A stretch of 64,000 nucleotides of DNA, from positions 174,863-238,862 of the forward strand of contig NZ_JAKZGD010000007.1 in assembly GCF_022549495.1 (NCBI RefSeq), written 5' to 3'. Positions within the stretch are counted from its first letter, which is position 1, and every line of letters starts with the position of its first letter. Below the pieces are notes generated by a model. It worked only from the letters and a program-made list of their open reading frames with translations, was not told where the DNA came from and searched no databases. Shown in pieces: positions 18,244 to 27,677 of this stretch. A program made the position numbers and the translations under genes. This stretch comes from Acinetobacter sp. ANC 4805 (lineage in GTDB: Bacteria > Pseudomonadota > Gammaproteobacteria > Pseudomonadales > Moraxellaceae).

Positions 18244-19490
18244 ATCAACAATTGAATCATGACAATGCCTTTCCAATCAAAACAGTATCCACACTGAGCC
18301 TATCGGTTGTGGTGGTACTGTACCTTGCACATGCCTTGCCATTGTATTTTTACAATGTGGCTTTACCTACGATTCTACGCCATCAAGGCGTGGATTTGCG
18401 TTGGATTGGAATGTTCTCGCTACTGTATATCCCATGGGCATTTAAGTTTTTTTGGGCACCATTGCTTGATCGCTTTTATTTGAAATCACTAGGTAAACGC
18501 AAAACTTGGCTATTATTTACTCAGATTGCATTGGTCTTGGGCGTGGTGGTTTTGGCATTGACACAGTTTGACTATGGTTTAAGTGTCTTTGTGATTGTGG
18601 GTTTATGGATTTCAACTTTTGCTGCAACCCAAGATATTGCGATTGATGGTTATACCGTCGAAACATTTTCCGAATCTGAATATCGTCTTGGCAGTATGGC
18701 GCAAAGTATTGGGGTTGCTTTAGGCAGTATGGTGGGTGGTGCTGGCACTTTATGGTTGTATCAACTCTACGGTTGGCAAACGGCACTGATTGCTTTAGCT
18801 GCAATGACAGCACTCACAATGTTGGCTATTTTCCAAATCAAAGAAAGATCGAATACAGAAAAAATTGCCAAGCAAGTACCGAGCCTCATCCGAGCATTTA
18901 AGCGCCCTGAAATGTTATGGGCTTTGGCTTTGATTGTCTGTTATCGCGTGGTTGAAGCCCCTGCGATGGCAATGCTCAATCCCATGTTAATTGATCAAAA
19001 GTGGTCATTGGCAGAGATTGGCATCCTTATGTCTGTGGTTGGGGCTGGTGTCGGTTTATTAGCTGCAATATCAGCTGCATTTTTATTAAAAAAATTAGCA
19101 GCGACTCTATTATTGATTTGGGCAGGTTGGGCACGAACTTTGATTTATGCCTTACTTGGGGCTGCTGTCTTATTGAGTTGGTTTGATCAATGGCAAATGT
19201 TACTTGGTGTATTTGTCGTTGTCATTTTAGCCATTCGTTACGTTGCGATGACCGCTTTATATGCCCATTTCATGCAAACCAGTTCTAAAGAGCAAGCAGG
19301 AACAGACTTTACGATTTTAGTCTGTTTTGAGCTGCTGGTTTATTTCATTGGCGGAGCGATGTCGGGTTTCTTGGCTAAAGCATTTGGCTATGGAAATTTC
19401 TATCTCATTCTTGCAGCCGCATCTGTCCTGAGCGTCTTGCTCAGTCAAGTTCTAGTTCACAAAGCAAAACAAACGCAACAACATACCTAG
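18240..19490 (+). CDS. actC: Major facilitator transporter, RhtX-like (ActC)
   Basis: 416-residue inner-membrane MFS protein with about 12 membrane helices. The region after helix 2, PWAFKFFWAPLLDRF, is typical of the AmpG/RhtX group. RhtX imports ferric rhizobactin 1021, a citrate hydroxamate structurally similar to acinetoferrin, so uptake of ferric siderophore is the likely role. The ATG at 18240 overlaps the actB stop (ATGA) and has AGAGGTGG just upstream. The in-frame ATG at 18219 is less likely. Confidence 0.88.
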   Translation: MNQQLNHDNAFPIKTVSTLSLSVVVVLYLAHALPLYFYNVALPTILRHQGVDLRWIGMFSLLYIPWAFKFFWAPLLDRFYLKSLGKRKTWLLFTQIALVLGVVVLALTQFDYGLSVFVIVGLWISTFAATQDIAIDGYTVETFSESEYRLGSMAQSIGVALGSMVGGAGTLWLYQLYGWQTALIALAAMTALTMLAIFQIKERSNTEKIAKQVPSLIRAFKRPEMLWALALIVCYRVVEAPAMAMLNPMLIDQKWSLAEIGILMSVVGAGVGLLAAISAAFLLKKLAATLLLIWAGWARTLIYALLGAAVLLSWFDQWQMLLGVFVVVILAIRYVAMTALYAHFMQTSSKEQAGTDFTILVCFELLVYFIGGAMSGFLAKAFGYGNFYLILAAASVLSVLLSQVLVHKAKQTQQHT

Positions 19491-19499
19491 GGGTAATTT

Positions 19500-21758
19500 A
19501 TGAAAGTTCGTTCACTTTCGACATCATTCACACTTTTGAGCTTAGCCATAAGTACACAGCTTTATGCTCAAACTGTTGAAACAGCACCATCTACTCAAGC
19601 AGTTGTTGTAGAAAGTCAAAAAACAGCACAACTTGCACCGATTGTGGTGACAGCGACTCGTTCAGCTCAAAGTATTGCGGAAACTGCGGGGACAGTACAA
19701 TCAATTGAACAAAAACAAATTGAGCAACAAGCTACTGCTGGGCGAAAACTTGCAGATATTTTGGCTCAACTCGTTCCTTCACTGAGTCCAAGTAGTGGTA
19801 CAACCACCAATTATGGTCAAACCATGCGTGGCCGTCAGGTACTGGTTTTGATTGATGGTGTCGCACAAACAGGTTCACGTGATGCTGCTCGTCAATTGAA
19901 TAGTATTAGCCCAGATTCAATTGAAAAAATTGAAGTGGTTTCAGGTGCGAGTAGCATTTATGGTTCAGGGGCAACAGGCGGTATTATTAATATTATTACC
20001 AAAAAAGGTACTGGGGACAGTTTAAGCTTTGAATCAAAAGTTAGTGTGACTTCTGGTGATAATTTTAAAAATGATGCACTTGCTTATGAGGCTTATCAAT
20101 CAGTCGCATTCAATCAAGGGGATTGGAATGGTTTCTTAGGTGCAGGCTATACCAAACGTGGTGAAATCCAAGACAGTCATGGTCATCGCATTGGACCTGA
20201 AATCGCACAAACTGATCGTCAAGACACTGAGACAGTCGATGTAAATGGTCGTTTAAGCTGGCAATTAACAGACAAGCAAAAGTTAAGTTTTGGCGCTCAA
20301 TATTATGATGATCAACAAGATTCAGAATATGGCCCTGATTATGGTCCTGATTATGCAGTTTTCAAAAAAGGTAGTGCACCAAGTTTAAATGCGTTAAAAG
20401 GCTTCGAGGTCGATAAACAACCTTTTACCAAACGCTATGCTGTTAATGCACAATATCAAAATACAGATTTATTAGGTCAGGAACTTAATGTTGAAGCGTA
20501 TTATCGCAATGAAAATGCGCGATTTTATCCAACAGTTTTAAGTAATTTCATGAGATCTAATTATTACCTAGCATACCAATCAGAATCTGATATTGACGTT
20601 ACTGGTGTTCGTGCTGCGATGACATCAAAACTGAACATTATTAATCGTGATTTAAAACTTACTTATGGTATTGATTATGATCATGAAAAAGATAAGCAAA
20701 CAGCTGATCTTTATAGCATGGCTAACAATGGATTGAAATATAATAACACGGGTCGTAGTTATGATTTTGGTCCAGATGCAACCATTAAAAATTTGGGCAC
20801 ATTTATCCAAGCAAATTATGATGTAACGGATGCATTAAATCTTCAAACAGGCATACGTTATCAACGTATTGAAAGTGATACAGGGGCATTTAAACCAACT
20901 GTTGCAGCCATTCAAGGTGATATAACAGGTCAACCAGCTGGAATAGTTGCGGCTGGTTCAGTCAAACATGATAAAACTTTATTTAATTTAGGTGCTGTTT
21001 ATAAATTAAATGATCAACAACAAGTGTTTGCTAATTTCTCACAAGGCTTTAGTTTACCTGATATTCAACGTGTACTACGTGATGTATCAGCAGGTTATGT
21101 TGTACGTTCTGAAAATGTAGATCCAATTACCGTCAACAACTATGAGTTGGGTTGGAGAATGCAGAATGATCATGGAGCGAATTTAGGTTTAACCTCGTTC
21201 TACAATACATCTGATAAGGTGATTCAGTTTAAAGCCGATCGTTCCGTGACTGTGGCTGATACAGACCAGCGAGTTTATGGCTTAGAAGCAAATGCAAGTA
21301 TGCCAGTACTCGATCAATTTAATGTTGGTGGAACAGTTTCTTATACTAGAGGTCAATTTAAAGATGCTGCTGGTACTTGGCGAGAGCTAAATGCTTTACA
21401 AGTTTCTCCAATCAAGGGAACAGTATTTGGTGAGTGGCAAGATACTCAAGGTAATGGACTACGAGTACAAATGCTTGCCGTCAAAGGTACCGATAAAGCC
21501 TATGAAGATGCTCGAGTTGCAAAATATGATGCCAATGTTCGCCCTAATGCTGCGACAAAAATCAAAGGTTATGCTGTGATGGATGTGATTGCCAATGCAA
21601 AAGCAGGCCCTGGAACAGTTGGTTTTGGTGTCTATAATGTCTGGAATACAGAATATAAAACGGTATATAGTCAAGCTGCTGAAGCTGTATACGGTGCAAT
21701 CTCAAGTTTACCTGCACAAGGTCGTACTTATGGTTTGAGCTATACCCTCAAATACTAA
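19500..21758 (+). CDS. actA: TonB-dependent outer membrane receptor for ferric acinetoferrin (ActA)
   Basis: 752 residues with a signal peptide cleaved after LYA in SLAISTQLYAQ, then the TonB box region APIVVTATRSAQS. The plug domain contains RGRQVLVLIDGVAQTG and IEVVSGASSIYGSGATGGIINIITKK. A ~550-residue beta-barrel ends in YGLSYTLKY with the terminal aromatic residue. It imports the ferric siderophore across the outer membrane using TonB energy. The Shine-Dalgarno AGGGG lies 7 nt before the ATG. It is preceded by actC at 9 nt and followed by a strong terminator. Confidence 0.92.
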   Translation: MKVRSLSTSFTLLSLAISTQLYAQTVETAPSTQAVVVESQKTAQLAPIVVTATRSAQSIAETAGTVQSIEQKQIEQQATAGRKLADILAQLVPSLSPSSGTTTNYGQTMRGRQVLVLIDGVAQTGSRDAARQLNSISPDSIEKIEVVSGASSIYGSGATGGIINIITKKGTGDSLSFESKVSVTSGDNFKNDALAYEAYQSVAFNQGDWNGFLGAGYTKRGEIQDSHGHRIGPEIAQTDRQDTETVDVNGRLSWQLTDKQKLSFGAQYYDDQQDSEYGPDYGPDYAVFKKGSAPSLNALKGFEVDKQPFTKRYAVNAQYQNTDLLGQELNVEAYYRNENARFYPTVLSNFMRSNYYLAYQSESDIDVTGVRAAMTSKLNIINRDLKLTYGIDYDHEKDKQTADLYSMANNGLKYNNTGRSYDFGPDATIKNLGTFIQANYDVTDALNLQTGIRYQRIESDTGAFKPTVAAIQGDITGQPAGIVAAGSVKHDKTLFNLGAVYKLNDQQQVFANFSQGFSLPDIQRVLRDVSAGYVVRSENVDPITVNNYELGWRMQNDHGANLGLTSFYNTSDKVIQFKADRSVTVADTDQRVYGLEANASMPVLDQFNVGGTVSYTRGQFKDAAGTWRELNALQVSPIKGTVFGEWQDTQGNGLRVQMLAVKGTDKAYEDARVAKYDANVRPNAATKIKGYAVMDVIANAKAGPGTVGFGVYNVWNTEYKTVYSQAAEAVYGAISSLPAQGRTYGLSYTLKY

Positions 21759-21765
21759 TTCAATC

Positions 21766-21797
21766 AAAAGGCATCTTTTTAGATGCCTTTTCTTTTT
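21766..21797 (+). terminator. Rho-independent terminator between actA and actD
   Basis: A 10-bp perfect stem, AAAAGGCATC (21766-21775) with GATGCCTTTT (21782-21791), has a T-rich loop and is followed by CTTTTT. It lies inside the operon, so actD either depends on read-through or has reduced expression. Confidence 0.85.
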
Positions 21798-21809
21798 ATG
21801 ACATTCATT

Positions 21810-23030
21810 ATGCAAAGAAATTTTAAATTATTGGCTTGGGCAACTTTAGCCAACGGCACTTGTTTTTCCATGATTTTGCCTTTGCTTGCACCTTTAATTC
21901 GGCAGTTACACTTAACCGAGCTTCAGGGGGGCATGATTGTATCTGCGGGTGCGATTTGTATGGCAATTGCTTCAATCTTTATTGCTAAGCATCAGAAAAT
22001 ACAAACACCATATCAATTGATGAATTATGGTTTTTGGGGAATGACCATTACATGGGCGATTTTTACACTCATCCTTTATTTTGGCCTCAATCAAAGTTTA
22101 GCGCCTGTTGCAATTTTTATACTTCTTATACTCAGCCGTGCAAGTACAGGGGCATTCATGGCAATGCCACAAATTGGTTTACAAAGTTATGTGATGCAGC
22201 ATGTCACTGATACAGAACAACGAAGTCAGAAAATGGCAATGTACGGTGCAATGAACAGTTTAGGGATGATCATTGGGCCATTTGTAACTTCTATTTTGTT
22301 GCTAGGTGGGATTTTATTGTCAATGTGGGTGGCTGTTATTGTACTGATGATCTTTAGTGTTTTACTGACCGTGTTTTTTCATAAAGATACGATTGCTCAG
22401 ATTAATTCAATACAACAACAAAGTTTAAAAGATGAATCAACAGCGTTTTCAATCAAGCCAGCTTTACCGTGGTTAATCCTTGGTTTTAGTACTTATATGG
22501 CAATCGTGACTTTGAATATGACAGCAGGATTTTATATTCAGGATCGCTTTCAACTCAACATACAGCAGAGCGCAAGCTACTTTTCTCAGTGTATGTTAAT
22601 TGTTGGTTTTAGTTTGGTTCTGACTCAGATTATTATTGTAAAAATTGTCAAATTGAGCTTACAAGCCTTGGTAGGTTTAGGGATTACGGCAATGCTTGCT
22701 GGTTTATTATTGTCGTTAAATGCAGATCAAATCATCTTTTTCCAAGCCAGCTATATTTTATATGGAATAGGGGTTGCAAGCCTGCTTCCTGCATTTACGA
22801 CAGGTGCAGCACAATCAGTGAGCCAAAATGCACAAATTAAAATGGCAAGTTTATGTACTGTAATTCAGGCGCTTGGTTTAATTGTTGCACCTTTGCTCAG
22901 TACCTTTTTATATCGCTATGCGATCAACTTACCTTTTTATTTACTCGGTGTATTAATGCTCAGTGTAGGTTTATATTTGGCTTGGATATTAATACTACAG
23001 AACAAAACATCGACTAAGCTCGTGATTTAG
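21810..23030 (+). CDS. actD: Major facilitator transporter, probable acinetoferrin exporter (ActD)
   Basis: About 406 residues with 10-12 membrane helices, from the MFS family. In A. haemolyticus, actD mutants secrete less acinetoferrin, so export is the likely role. The frame has ATGs at 21783, 21798 and 21810. The first lies inside the terminator stem of actA, and none has a clear Shine-Dalgarno. The ATG at 21810 gives a typical short charged start (MQRNFK) before helix 1. This is the last gene of the siderophore cluster; only a weak hairpin follows near 23068-23085. Confidence 0.85.
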   Translation: MQRNFKLLAWATLANGTCFSMILPLLAPLIRQLHLTELQGGMIVSAGAICMAIASIFIAKHQKIQTPYQLMNYGFWGMTITWAIFTLILYFGLNQSLAPVAIFILLILSRASTGAFMAMPQIGLQSYVMQHVTDTEQRSQKMAMYGAMNSLGMIIGPFVTSILLLGGILLSMWVAVIVLMIFSVLLTVFFHKDTIAQINSIQQQSLKDESTAFSIKPALPWLILGFSTYMAIVTLNMTAGFYIQDRFQLNIQQSASYFSQCMLIVGFSLVLTQIIIVKIVKLSLQALVGLGITAMLAGLLLSLNADQIIFFQASYILYGIGVASLLPAFTTGAAQSVSQNAQIKMASLCTVIQALGLIVAPLLSTFLYRYAINLPFYLLGVLMLSVGLYLAWILILQNKTSTKLVI

Positions 23031-23128
23031 ATTCGAGTTTATAAGCACAAATATTTGCCATTTTTGCTTAAAAACCAAGCATATTTTTTGGAGTAATGCA
23101 AATTATTAACAGAATGAGTGGCTCTTGA

Positions 23129-23162
23129 ATCAAAAAATAACCATTTTAGTGTGTTTTTTGAT
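23129..23162. repeat. Inverted repeat in the mtlD leader
   Basis: ATCAAAAAA (23129-23137) pairs with TTTTTTGAT (23154-23162) across a 16-nt loop, about 90 nt upstream of the mtlD start. It could be a weak terminator for actD or a regulatory hairpin for mtlD. Confidence 0.4.
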
Positions 23163-23251
23163 CAGATTTATTTCATTTATTTACGCCTTGGATTTTGATG
23201 CACTTTTTTAGTTAACCTAAGAAAGGTCTGGTTCATAACAAGGGAGTAAAA

Positions 23252-25381
23252 ATGTTAATTTTTCATGATTATCCTGTCCAAGGGGCACTTTTTGATATGG
23301 ATGGAACAATGTTTGATACTGAGCGTTTGCGCTTTCAAACATTGAAACAGGCCTCCAATGAGTTGATTGGGCAGGAGTTCTCAGATGAATATTTGATCCA
23401 GTGTCTAGGGTTAAGTGCGAAAGCATCTGAACAGCTGGCACAAAAGTTTTATGGTACAGATGTTCCTTATACTGCTATTCGCAAACGAGCAGATGAAATT
23501 GAACTGGCGTTTGTTCGTCAAAATGGTGTTCCAATCAAAAAAGGTTTAATCCAAGTTTTAGAGCGTCTGCGTAAGTCAGGTTTAAGAATGGCAGTTGCAA
23601 CATCGAGTCGTCGTGCAATTGCAGAAGAATATCTAATTAATGCCAATGTCTATAAATTTTTTGACTTGTTAGTCTGTGGTGATGAAGTTGAACAAGGGAA
23701 GCCACACCCTGAAATTTTTATCACAGCGGCCCAAAGACTAAATTTACAACCGCAACAGTGCCTTATGTTTGAAGATTCAGAGAATGGGATTAATTCTGCA
23801 TCTGAAGCAGGTGGAATCACAATTTTACTTAAAGATATCAAAGAGCCGAGTGATCAGATGTTGGCTCAAACAAAATTTTATTATCAGGACATGAATGAAT
23901 GTCTGAATGCTTTAGATCAATATATTCCTGAAATGGGCATGCCGCAGTTGCAAGAATCTTTTCCACAAAGTTTGAATCAATTAACCGTTGGGATTCATGG
24001 TTTTGGTGCGATTGGTGGTGGATACCTTGCACAAGTATTATCACATTGGGATGGTTTTACTCGACCTCAGCGGATATTGGCATCAACCAGAAATCGTTTA
24101 TATCTTGAATCTGTAAATAGTTTCGCAAGCTATAGTATTCGCTATAACCAGTGTTCTTATGACGAACGTATCGAAAATCTAACTGTGATTGATGCGGATA
24201 ATCAGCAGCAAATGTTGGACATGTATATGCAATCGAGTTTGATTGCGCTGTGTTTCCCAGAACAGGCGATTCCATCTGAAGCAAAAATAATTGCAAAAGG
24301 CTTGCTCGCACGTTTTATGTCACAAGAGATACAAAATGATGAGCCAATTACTTTCTTAATTGTGTTGAATAAAGTCTGTGCAAAATATTTGGTATTGAAG
24401 CACCTCCGTGAGGCTTTGCTTGAAATAACAGATGAAGATATTGCTGAGCATATTTTAACTGAACATTATTTCTGTGATACGGTCGTAAACAGGATGGCAT
24501 CTAAACTTACAGATCAGGCGTTATATCGCCAACTGAATATCAAACACCAATTATTTAAACAATATCAGTCTGATTTAAATGAAGATAACATTGAACTGTC
24601 AGATGAAACGGCTTTAACTGAGCAACAAGAACAACACCTGAGTTCATGCTTAGACGATATGAAAGGGCAATTCCAAGCCGGTCAGTTCCTACAGAATATG
24701 GACTTAATTTTGTTTCATAGCGAAACGGATATGCCAATTTATGTAGAGAATCGCAGTCCATTACTTCATAAAATGCGTCAAATGATTCTGGTTGATCAGA
24801 TTGCGGATATTCAAATCATTAAAAATCGTTTGTGGAATGGTTGTCATGCCATGCTTGCTTGGTATGCCAGTTTAAATGGGCATGAGACGATTGGTATTGC
24901 AATGGCTGATTTAGCAGTTCGACAATATGCTGAAAGACTGGTTGATGACGTTAAATTAGGTTTAGCTAATTTAATCCCTAATCAAAAAAAGCAATTGGAT
25001 CGAATGGCTGAGAGTTTTTTAAACTCATGTCGATTTGCTTATAAAGATCCATGTGAACGTGTTGCAAGAGAGCCGTTAAGAAAGCTTAATTTTAATGAGC
25101 GTGTTTTAGGAAGTTTAGAGAACCATATTCAACAACAGTTGCCTGATCAAAATCTCTTAAATGGGGCAATTTATGGATATGTCTATGCTTTGAAGATACT
25201 TGAGTTAGATGAAATATTGATCGTTCAACACATTCAAAAAAATGTCGCCTACATGGATGTGACCGAAACTCAAAAGAAACAGTTATTAGATCAGCTTTAT
25301 CAAGGCATTCAACATGAATTAGCCGATGTCGATTTAGCGTTTAATGTGATGTTTGGGGAAATCAAGTCGGAGTATGTTTGA
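23252..25381 (+). CDS. mtlD: Bifunctional mannitol-1-phosphate dehydrogenase/phosphatase
   Basis: A 709-residue fusion. The N-terminal ~220 residues form a HAD phosphatase with nucleophile Asp15 and Asp17 (FDMDGT), motif II TSS near 117-119, Lys150 in GKPHPE, and acidic Glu174-Asp175. Residues ~245-700 form a long-chain mannitol dehydrogenase with the Rossmann loop GFGAIGGG (250-257) and the catalytic pattern KNRLWNGCHA. Together they reduce fructose-6-phosphate and remove phosphate to release mannitol. This architecture is known from Acinetobacter baylyi, where the product is a salt-induced compatible solute. The Shine-Dalgarno AAGGGAG fixes the start. The gene stands alone. Confidence 0.93.
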   Translation: MLIFHDYPVQGALFDMDGTMFDTERLRFQTLKQASNELIGQEFSDEYLIQCLGLSAKASEQLAQKFYGTDVPYTAIRKRADEIELAFVRQNGVPIKKGLIQVLERLRKSGLRMAVATSSRRAIAEEYLINANVYKFFDLLVCGDEVEQGKPHPEIFITAAQRLNLQPQQCLMFEDSENGINSASEAGGITILLKDIKEPSDQMLAQTKFYYQDMNECLNALDQYIPEMGMPQLQESFPQSLNQLTVGIHGFGAIGGGYLAQVLSHWDGFTRPQRILASTRNRLYLESVNSFASYSIRYNQCSYDERIENLTVIDADNQQQMLDMYMQSSLIALCFPEQAIPSEAKIIAKGLLARFMSQEIQNDEPITFLIVLNKVCAKYLVLKHLREALLEITDEDIAEHILTEHYFCDTVVNRMASKLTDQALYRQLNIKHQLFKQYQSDLNEDNIELSDETALTEQQEQHLSSCLDDMKGQFQAGQFLQNMDLILFHSETDMPIYVENRSPLLHKMRQMILVDQIADIQIIKNRLWNGCHAMLAWYASLNGHETIGIAMADLAVRQYAERLVDDVKLGLANLIPNQKKQLDRMAESFLNSCRFAYKDPCERVAREPLRKLNFNERVLGSLENHIQQQLPDQNLLNGAIYGYVYALKILELDEILIVQHIQKNVAYMDVTETQKKQLLDQLYQGIQHELADVDLAFNVMFGEIKSEYV

Positions 25382-25460
25382 AATGAAATATTGAAAAGAA
25401 CTTTAATGTTTTAATTGATTTGTGTTTGAATAGTACAACTTTAAACATGTTGTCGAAGTT

Positions 25461-26084
25461 GTGTTATTACAAGCATCTACTCAACTGATTGCAACTGAAC
25501 TGCGAGATTATCCTGAATGGCATTTGGGTCGTTCAGACTACGGACTGTGGTATATCGAAATTGATCAACCTGAATTGATTCAGTATTTAGATCAGCTCAG
25601 AACACCATTTTCAAATCTTCTCATCCCATCAAATCAGCGTCAGTATCACATTACTTTGTTTGTTTGCGGTTTTTTAACAGTAGATTCTCATAAATATGAT
25701 GATGATTTTCAGATTGCACAATTAAATCGACAGATCGACTTACTTAAACAATTGCAGTTAAAGCCATTTGAACTAGAAATCACCCAGATTGATAGTTTTA
25801 GTAGTGCTTTATTTTTACAGGTCAATGATACCAATAACACACTGTCTAACATTCGCCAACAGCTTGCTCAAGGCTCAAATGAAATTGCAGCACTCGATTA
25901 TTGCCCACATATCACGTTAGGACTTTATCAACAAACATGGCAAAGTGATATAGTACTGGAACGCATCGAAAATTTAGCGACTAGACAGTTTAAAATTCAG
26001 GTCAATCATTTAACTTTCGGCTATTATAAGGCACAGATTTTACAAGGATTACTGTATCCTTATCATCAAATGAGATTAGGTTAA
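25461..26084 (+). CDS. 2H phosphoesterase superfamily protein (2'-5' RNA ligase-like)
   Basis: 207 residues with the two HxT signature motifs of the 2H phosphoesterase fold: YHITLF near residue 62 and CPHITLGLY near residue 149. Members cleave or join 2',5'-phosphodiester or cyclic phosphate bonds. The start is a GTG with only a weak ribosome site. The gene ends 2 nt before cobU, which makes it the first gene of a cobalamin operon, although no role in that pathway is known to me. The family call is firm; the substrate is unknown. Confidence 0.8.
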   Translation: MLLQASTQLIATELRDYPEWHLGRSDYGLWYIEIDQPELIQYLDQLRTPFSNLLIPSNQRQYHITLFVCGFLTVDSHKYDDDFQIAQLNRQIDLLKQLQLKPFELEITQIDSFSSALFLQVNDTNNTLSNIRQQLAQGSNEIAALDYCPHITLGLYQQTWQSDIVLERIENLATRQFKIQVNHLTFGYYKAQILQGLLYPYHQMRLG

Positions 26085-26086
26085 AT

Positions 26087-26614
26087 ATGTTACAACTCAT
26101 TTTAGGTGGTGCTCGCTCAGGTAAGAGTCGCTTGGCTGAACAAACGGCGAAAGAACAAGGTGTCACTGTTGTATATGTTGCGACTGCACAAGCATTAGAC
26201 CAAGAAATGCAGCAACGGATTAAGCATCATCAACAACAACGCCCTGATGATTGGCAATTGTGTGAAGAACCTATTTTTCTTGCGGATCAACTGTTGCAAT
26301 TAGATCAAGATAATCAAGTGATCTTGGTGGATTGTTTGACCTTATGGCTCACCAATTTATTGTTATCCGATAATGCCGAATTACAACAGCAGCAAACAGC
26401 CAAATTTTTAAACCTATTACCCCAACTCAAATCACACATTATTTTAGTGAGTAACGAAACTGGATTGGGTGTCGTTCCTATGGGTGAAATTAGCCGTCGA
26501 TTTGTGGATGAGGCAGGACGTTTACATCAAGCTTTAGGGCTGTTGGCAAATAAAGTGGTGTTCTGTGTAGCAGGTTTTCCAATGATTTTAAAAGATGAGA
26601 AAGAACATGACTGA
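26087..26614 (+). CDS. cobU: Adenosylcobinamide kinase / adenosylcobinamide-phosphate guanylyltransferase
   Basis: 175-residue bifunctional enzyme that phosphorylates adenosylcobinamide and attaches GMP, the first step of nucleotide-loop assembly. It has the P-loop GGARSGKS (7-14), the CobU Walker B-like VILVDCLTLWLTNLL and the C-terminal NETGLGVVPMGEISRRFVDEAG stretch. The length is that of the family. Its 3' end overlaps cobT by 8 nt. Confidence 0.94.
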   Translation: MLQLILGGARSGKSRLAEQTAKEQGVTVVYVATAQALDQEMQQRIKHHQQQRPDDWQLCEEPIFLADQLLQLDQDNQVILVDCLTLWLTNLLLSDNAELQQQQTAKFLNLLPQLKSHIILVSNETGLGVVPMGEISRRFVDEAGRLHQALGLLANKVVFCVAGFPMILKDEKEHD

Positions 26615-27677
26615 ACAAGTAACTTGGTACTTAGAACCGATTCAACAACCTGATTTAGATGCAAGACAGCAAGCAGAACAACGTCAACTGCAATTAACCA
26701 AACCAACGGGTGCGTTGGGTGATTTAGAAACAACGGCAATTCAACTCGCAAGTTTGCAGGGTACAGTTCACCCTAAAATTCAACAGCCTTGGATCACGAT
26801 TTTTGCAGGTGATCATGGTGTCGTGGAAGAAAATATCTCGGCTTACCCACAAGCAGTTACGCGTCAAATGCTACAAAATTTTGCTTCAGGTGGTGCCGCG
26901 ATTAGTGTGATTGCCAAACACCATCAAGCACATTTACAAGTTGTTGATTGTGGTACTGTGGGTGATGCCTATGATTATGTGGGTGTTGAGCGTCATTGTA
27001 TTCGAGCTGGTACAGCTAATTTTGCACAACAAACAGCCATGACTGAGCAAGAATGCCTTGCCGCGCTTGAATTGGGTAAAAATAGTGCTGATCTCGCAAA
27101 AGCGCAGGGAAGCGATATTTTTGTTGCAGGTGAAATGGGCATTGGGAATACCTGTTCAGCTTCAGCACTTGCCTGTTTGTTACTGAATGAATCAGCGCAG
27201 CAGCTTACAGGCTTAGGCACTGGAATCAATATTGAACAATTACAACATAAAATTAAAGTCATTGATCAAGCGGTCAAGCTCCATAGACCTCATGTTGTGA
27301 ATGATGCTTTAAAAATCCTAGCGGCTGTTGGTGGCTTAGAAATAGCAGCCATGACAGGGGCTTATTTACGTTGTGCGCAAATTGGTTTGCCGATTGTAGT
27401 AGATGGCTTTATCAGTTCAGTTGCAGCTTTATGTGCGATGCGTATTCAACCACAGAGTCGTGAATGGATGTTCTTTGGACATCAATCAGCAGAATATGGT
27501 CATCAACGTATCTTAAAAGAACTTGCAGCACAGCCAATCCTCAAAATGAATTTACGTTTAGGGGAAGGCAGTGGTGCTGGTGCAGCATTATCTATGATCC
27601 AACTTGCTTGTGTATTGCATAATCAAATGGCAACTTTTGCGGAAGCGGCAGTAACAGGTGATAAAGTTGCAGATTGA
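26607..27677 (+). CDS. cobT: Nicotinate-nucleotide-dimethylbenzimidazole phosphoribosyltransferase
   Basis: 356-residue CobT, which makes alpha-ribazole phosphate from dimethylbenzimidazole and nicotinate mononucleotide. It has PTGALGDLE near the N-terminus, FAGDHGVVEENISAYP, GEMGIGNTCSASAL, and the catalytic Glu in RLGEGSGAGAAL near the C-terminus. The ATG at 26607 is preferred over the in-frame ATG at 26595 because it has GAGAAAG upstream and gives the usual N-terminus. It overlaps cobU by 8 nt. Confidence 0.94.
   Translation: MTEQVTWYLEPIQQPDLDARQQAEQRQLQLTKPTGALGDLETTAIQLASLQGTVHPKIQQPWITIFAGDHGVVEENISAYPQAVTRQMLQNFASGGAAISVIAKHHQAHLQVVDCGTVGDAYDYVGVERHCIRAGTANFAQQTAMTEQECLAALELGKNSADLAKAQGSDIFVAGEMGIGNTCSASALACLLLNESAQQLTGLGTGINIEQLQHKIKVIDQAVKLHRPHVVNDALKILAAVGGLEIAAMTGAYLRCAQIGLPIVVDGFISSVAALCAMRIQPQSREWMFFGHQSAEYGHQRILKELAAQPILKMNLRLGEGSGAGAALSMIQLACVLHNQMATFAEAAVTGDKVAD

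Noticed and set aside
25382..25460. Possible cobalamin riboswitch before the cob operon
   Set aside because: The 79-nt spacer is too short and lacks the conserved B12-box sequence.
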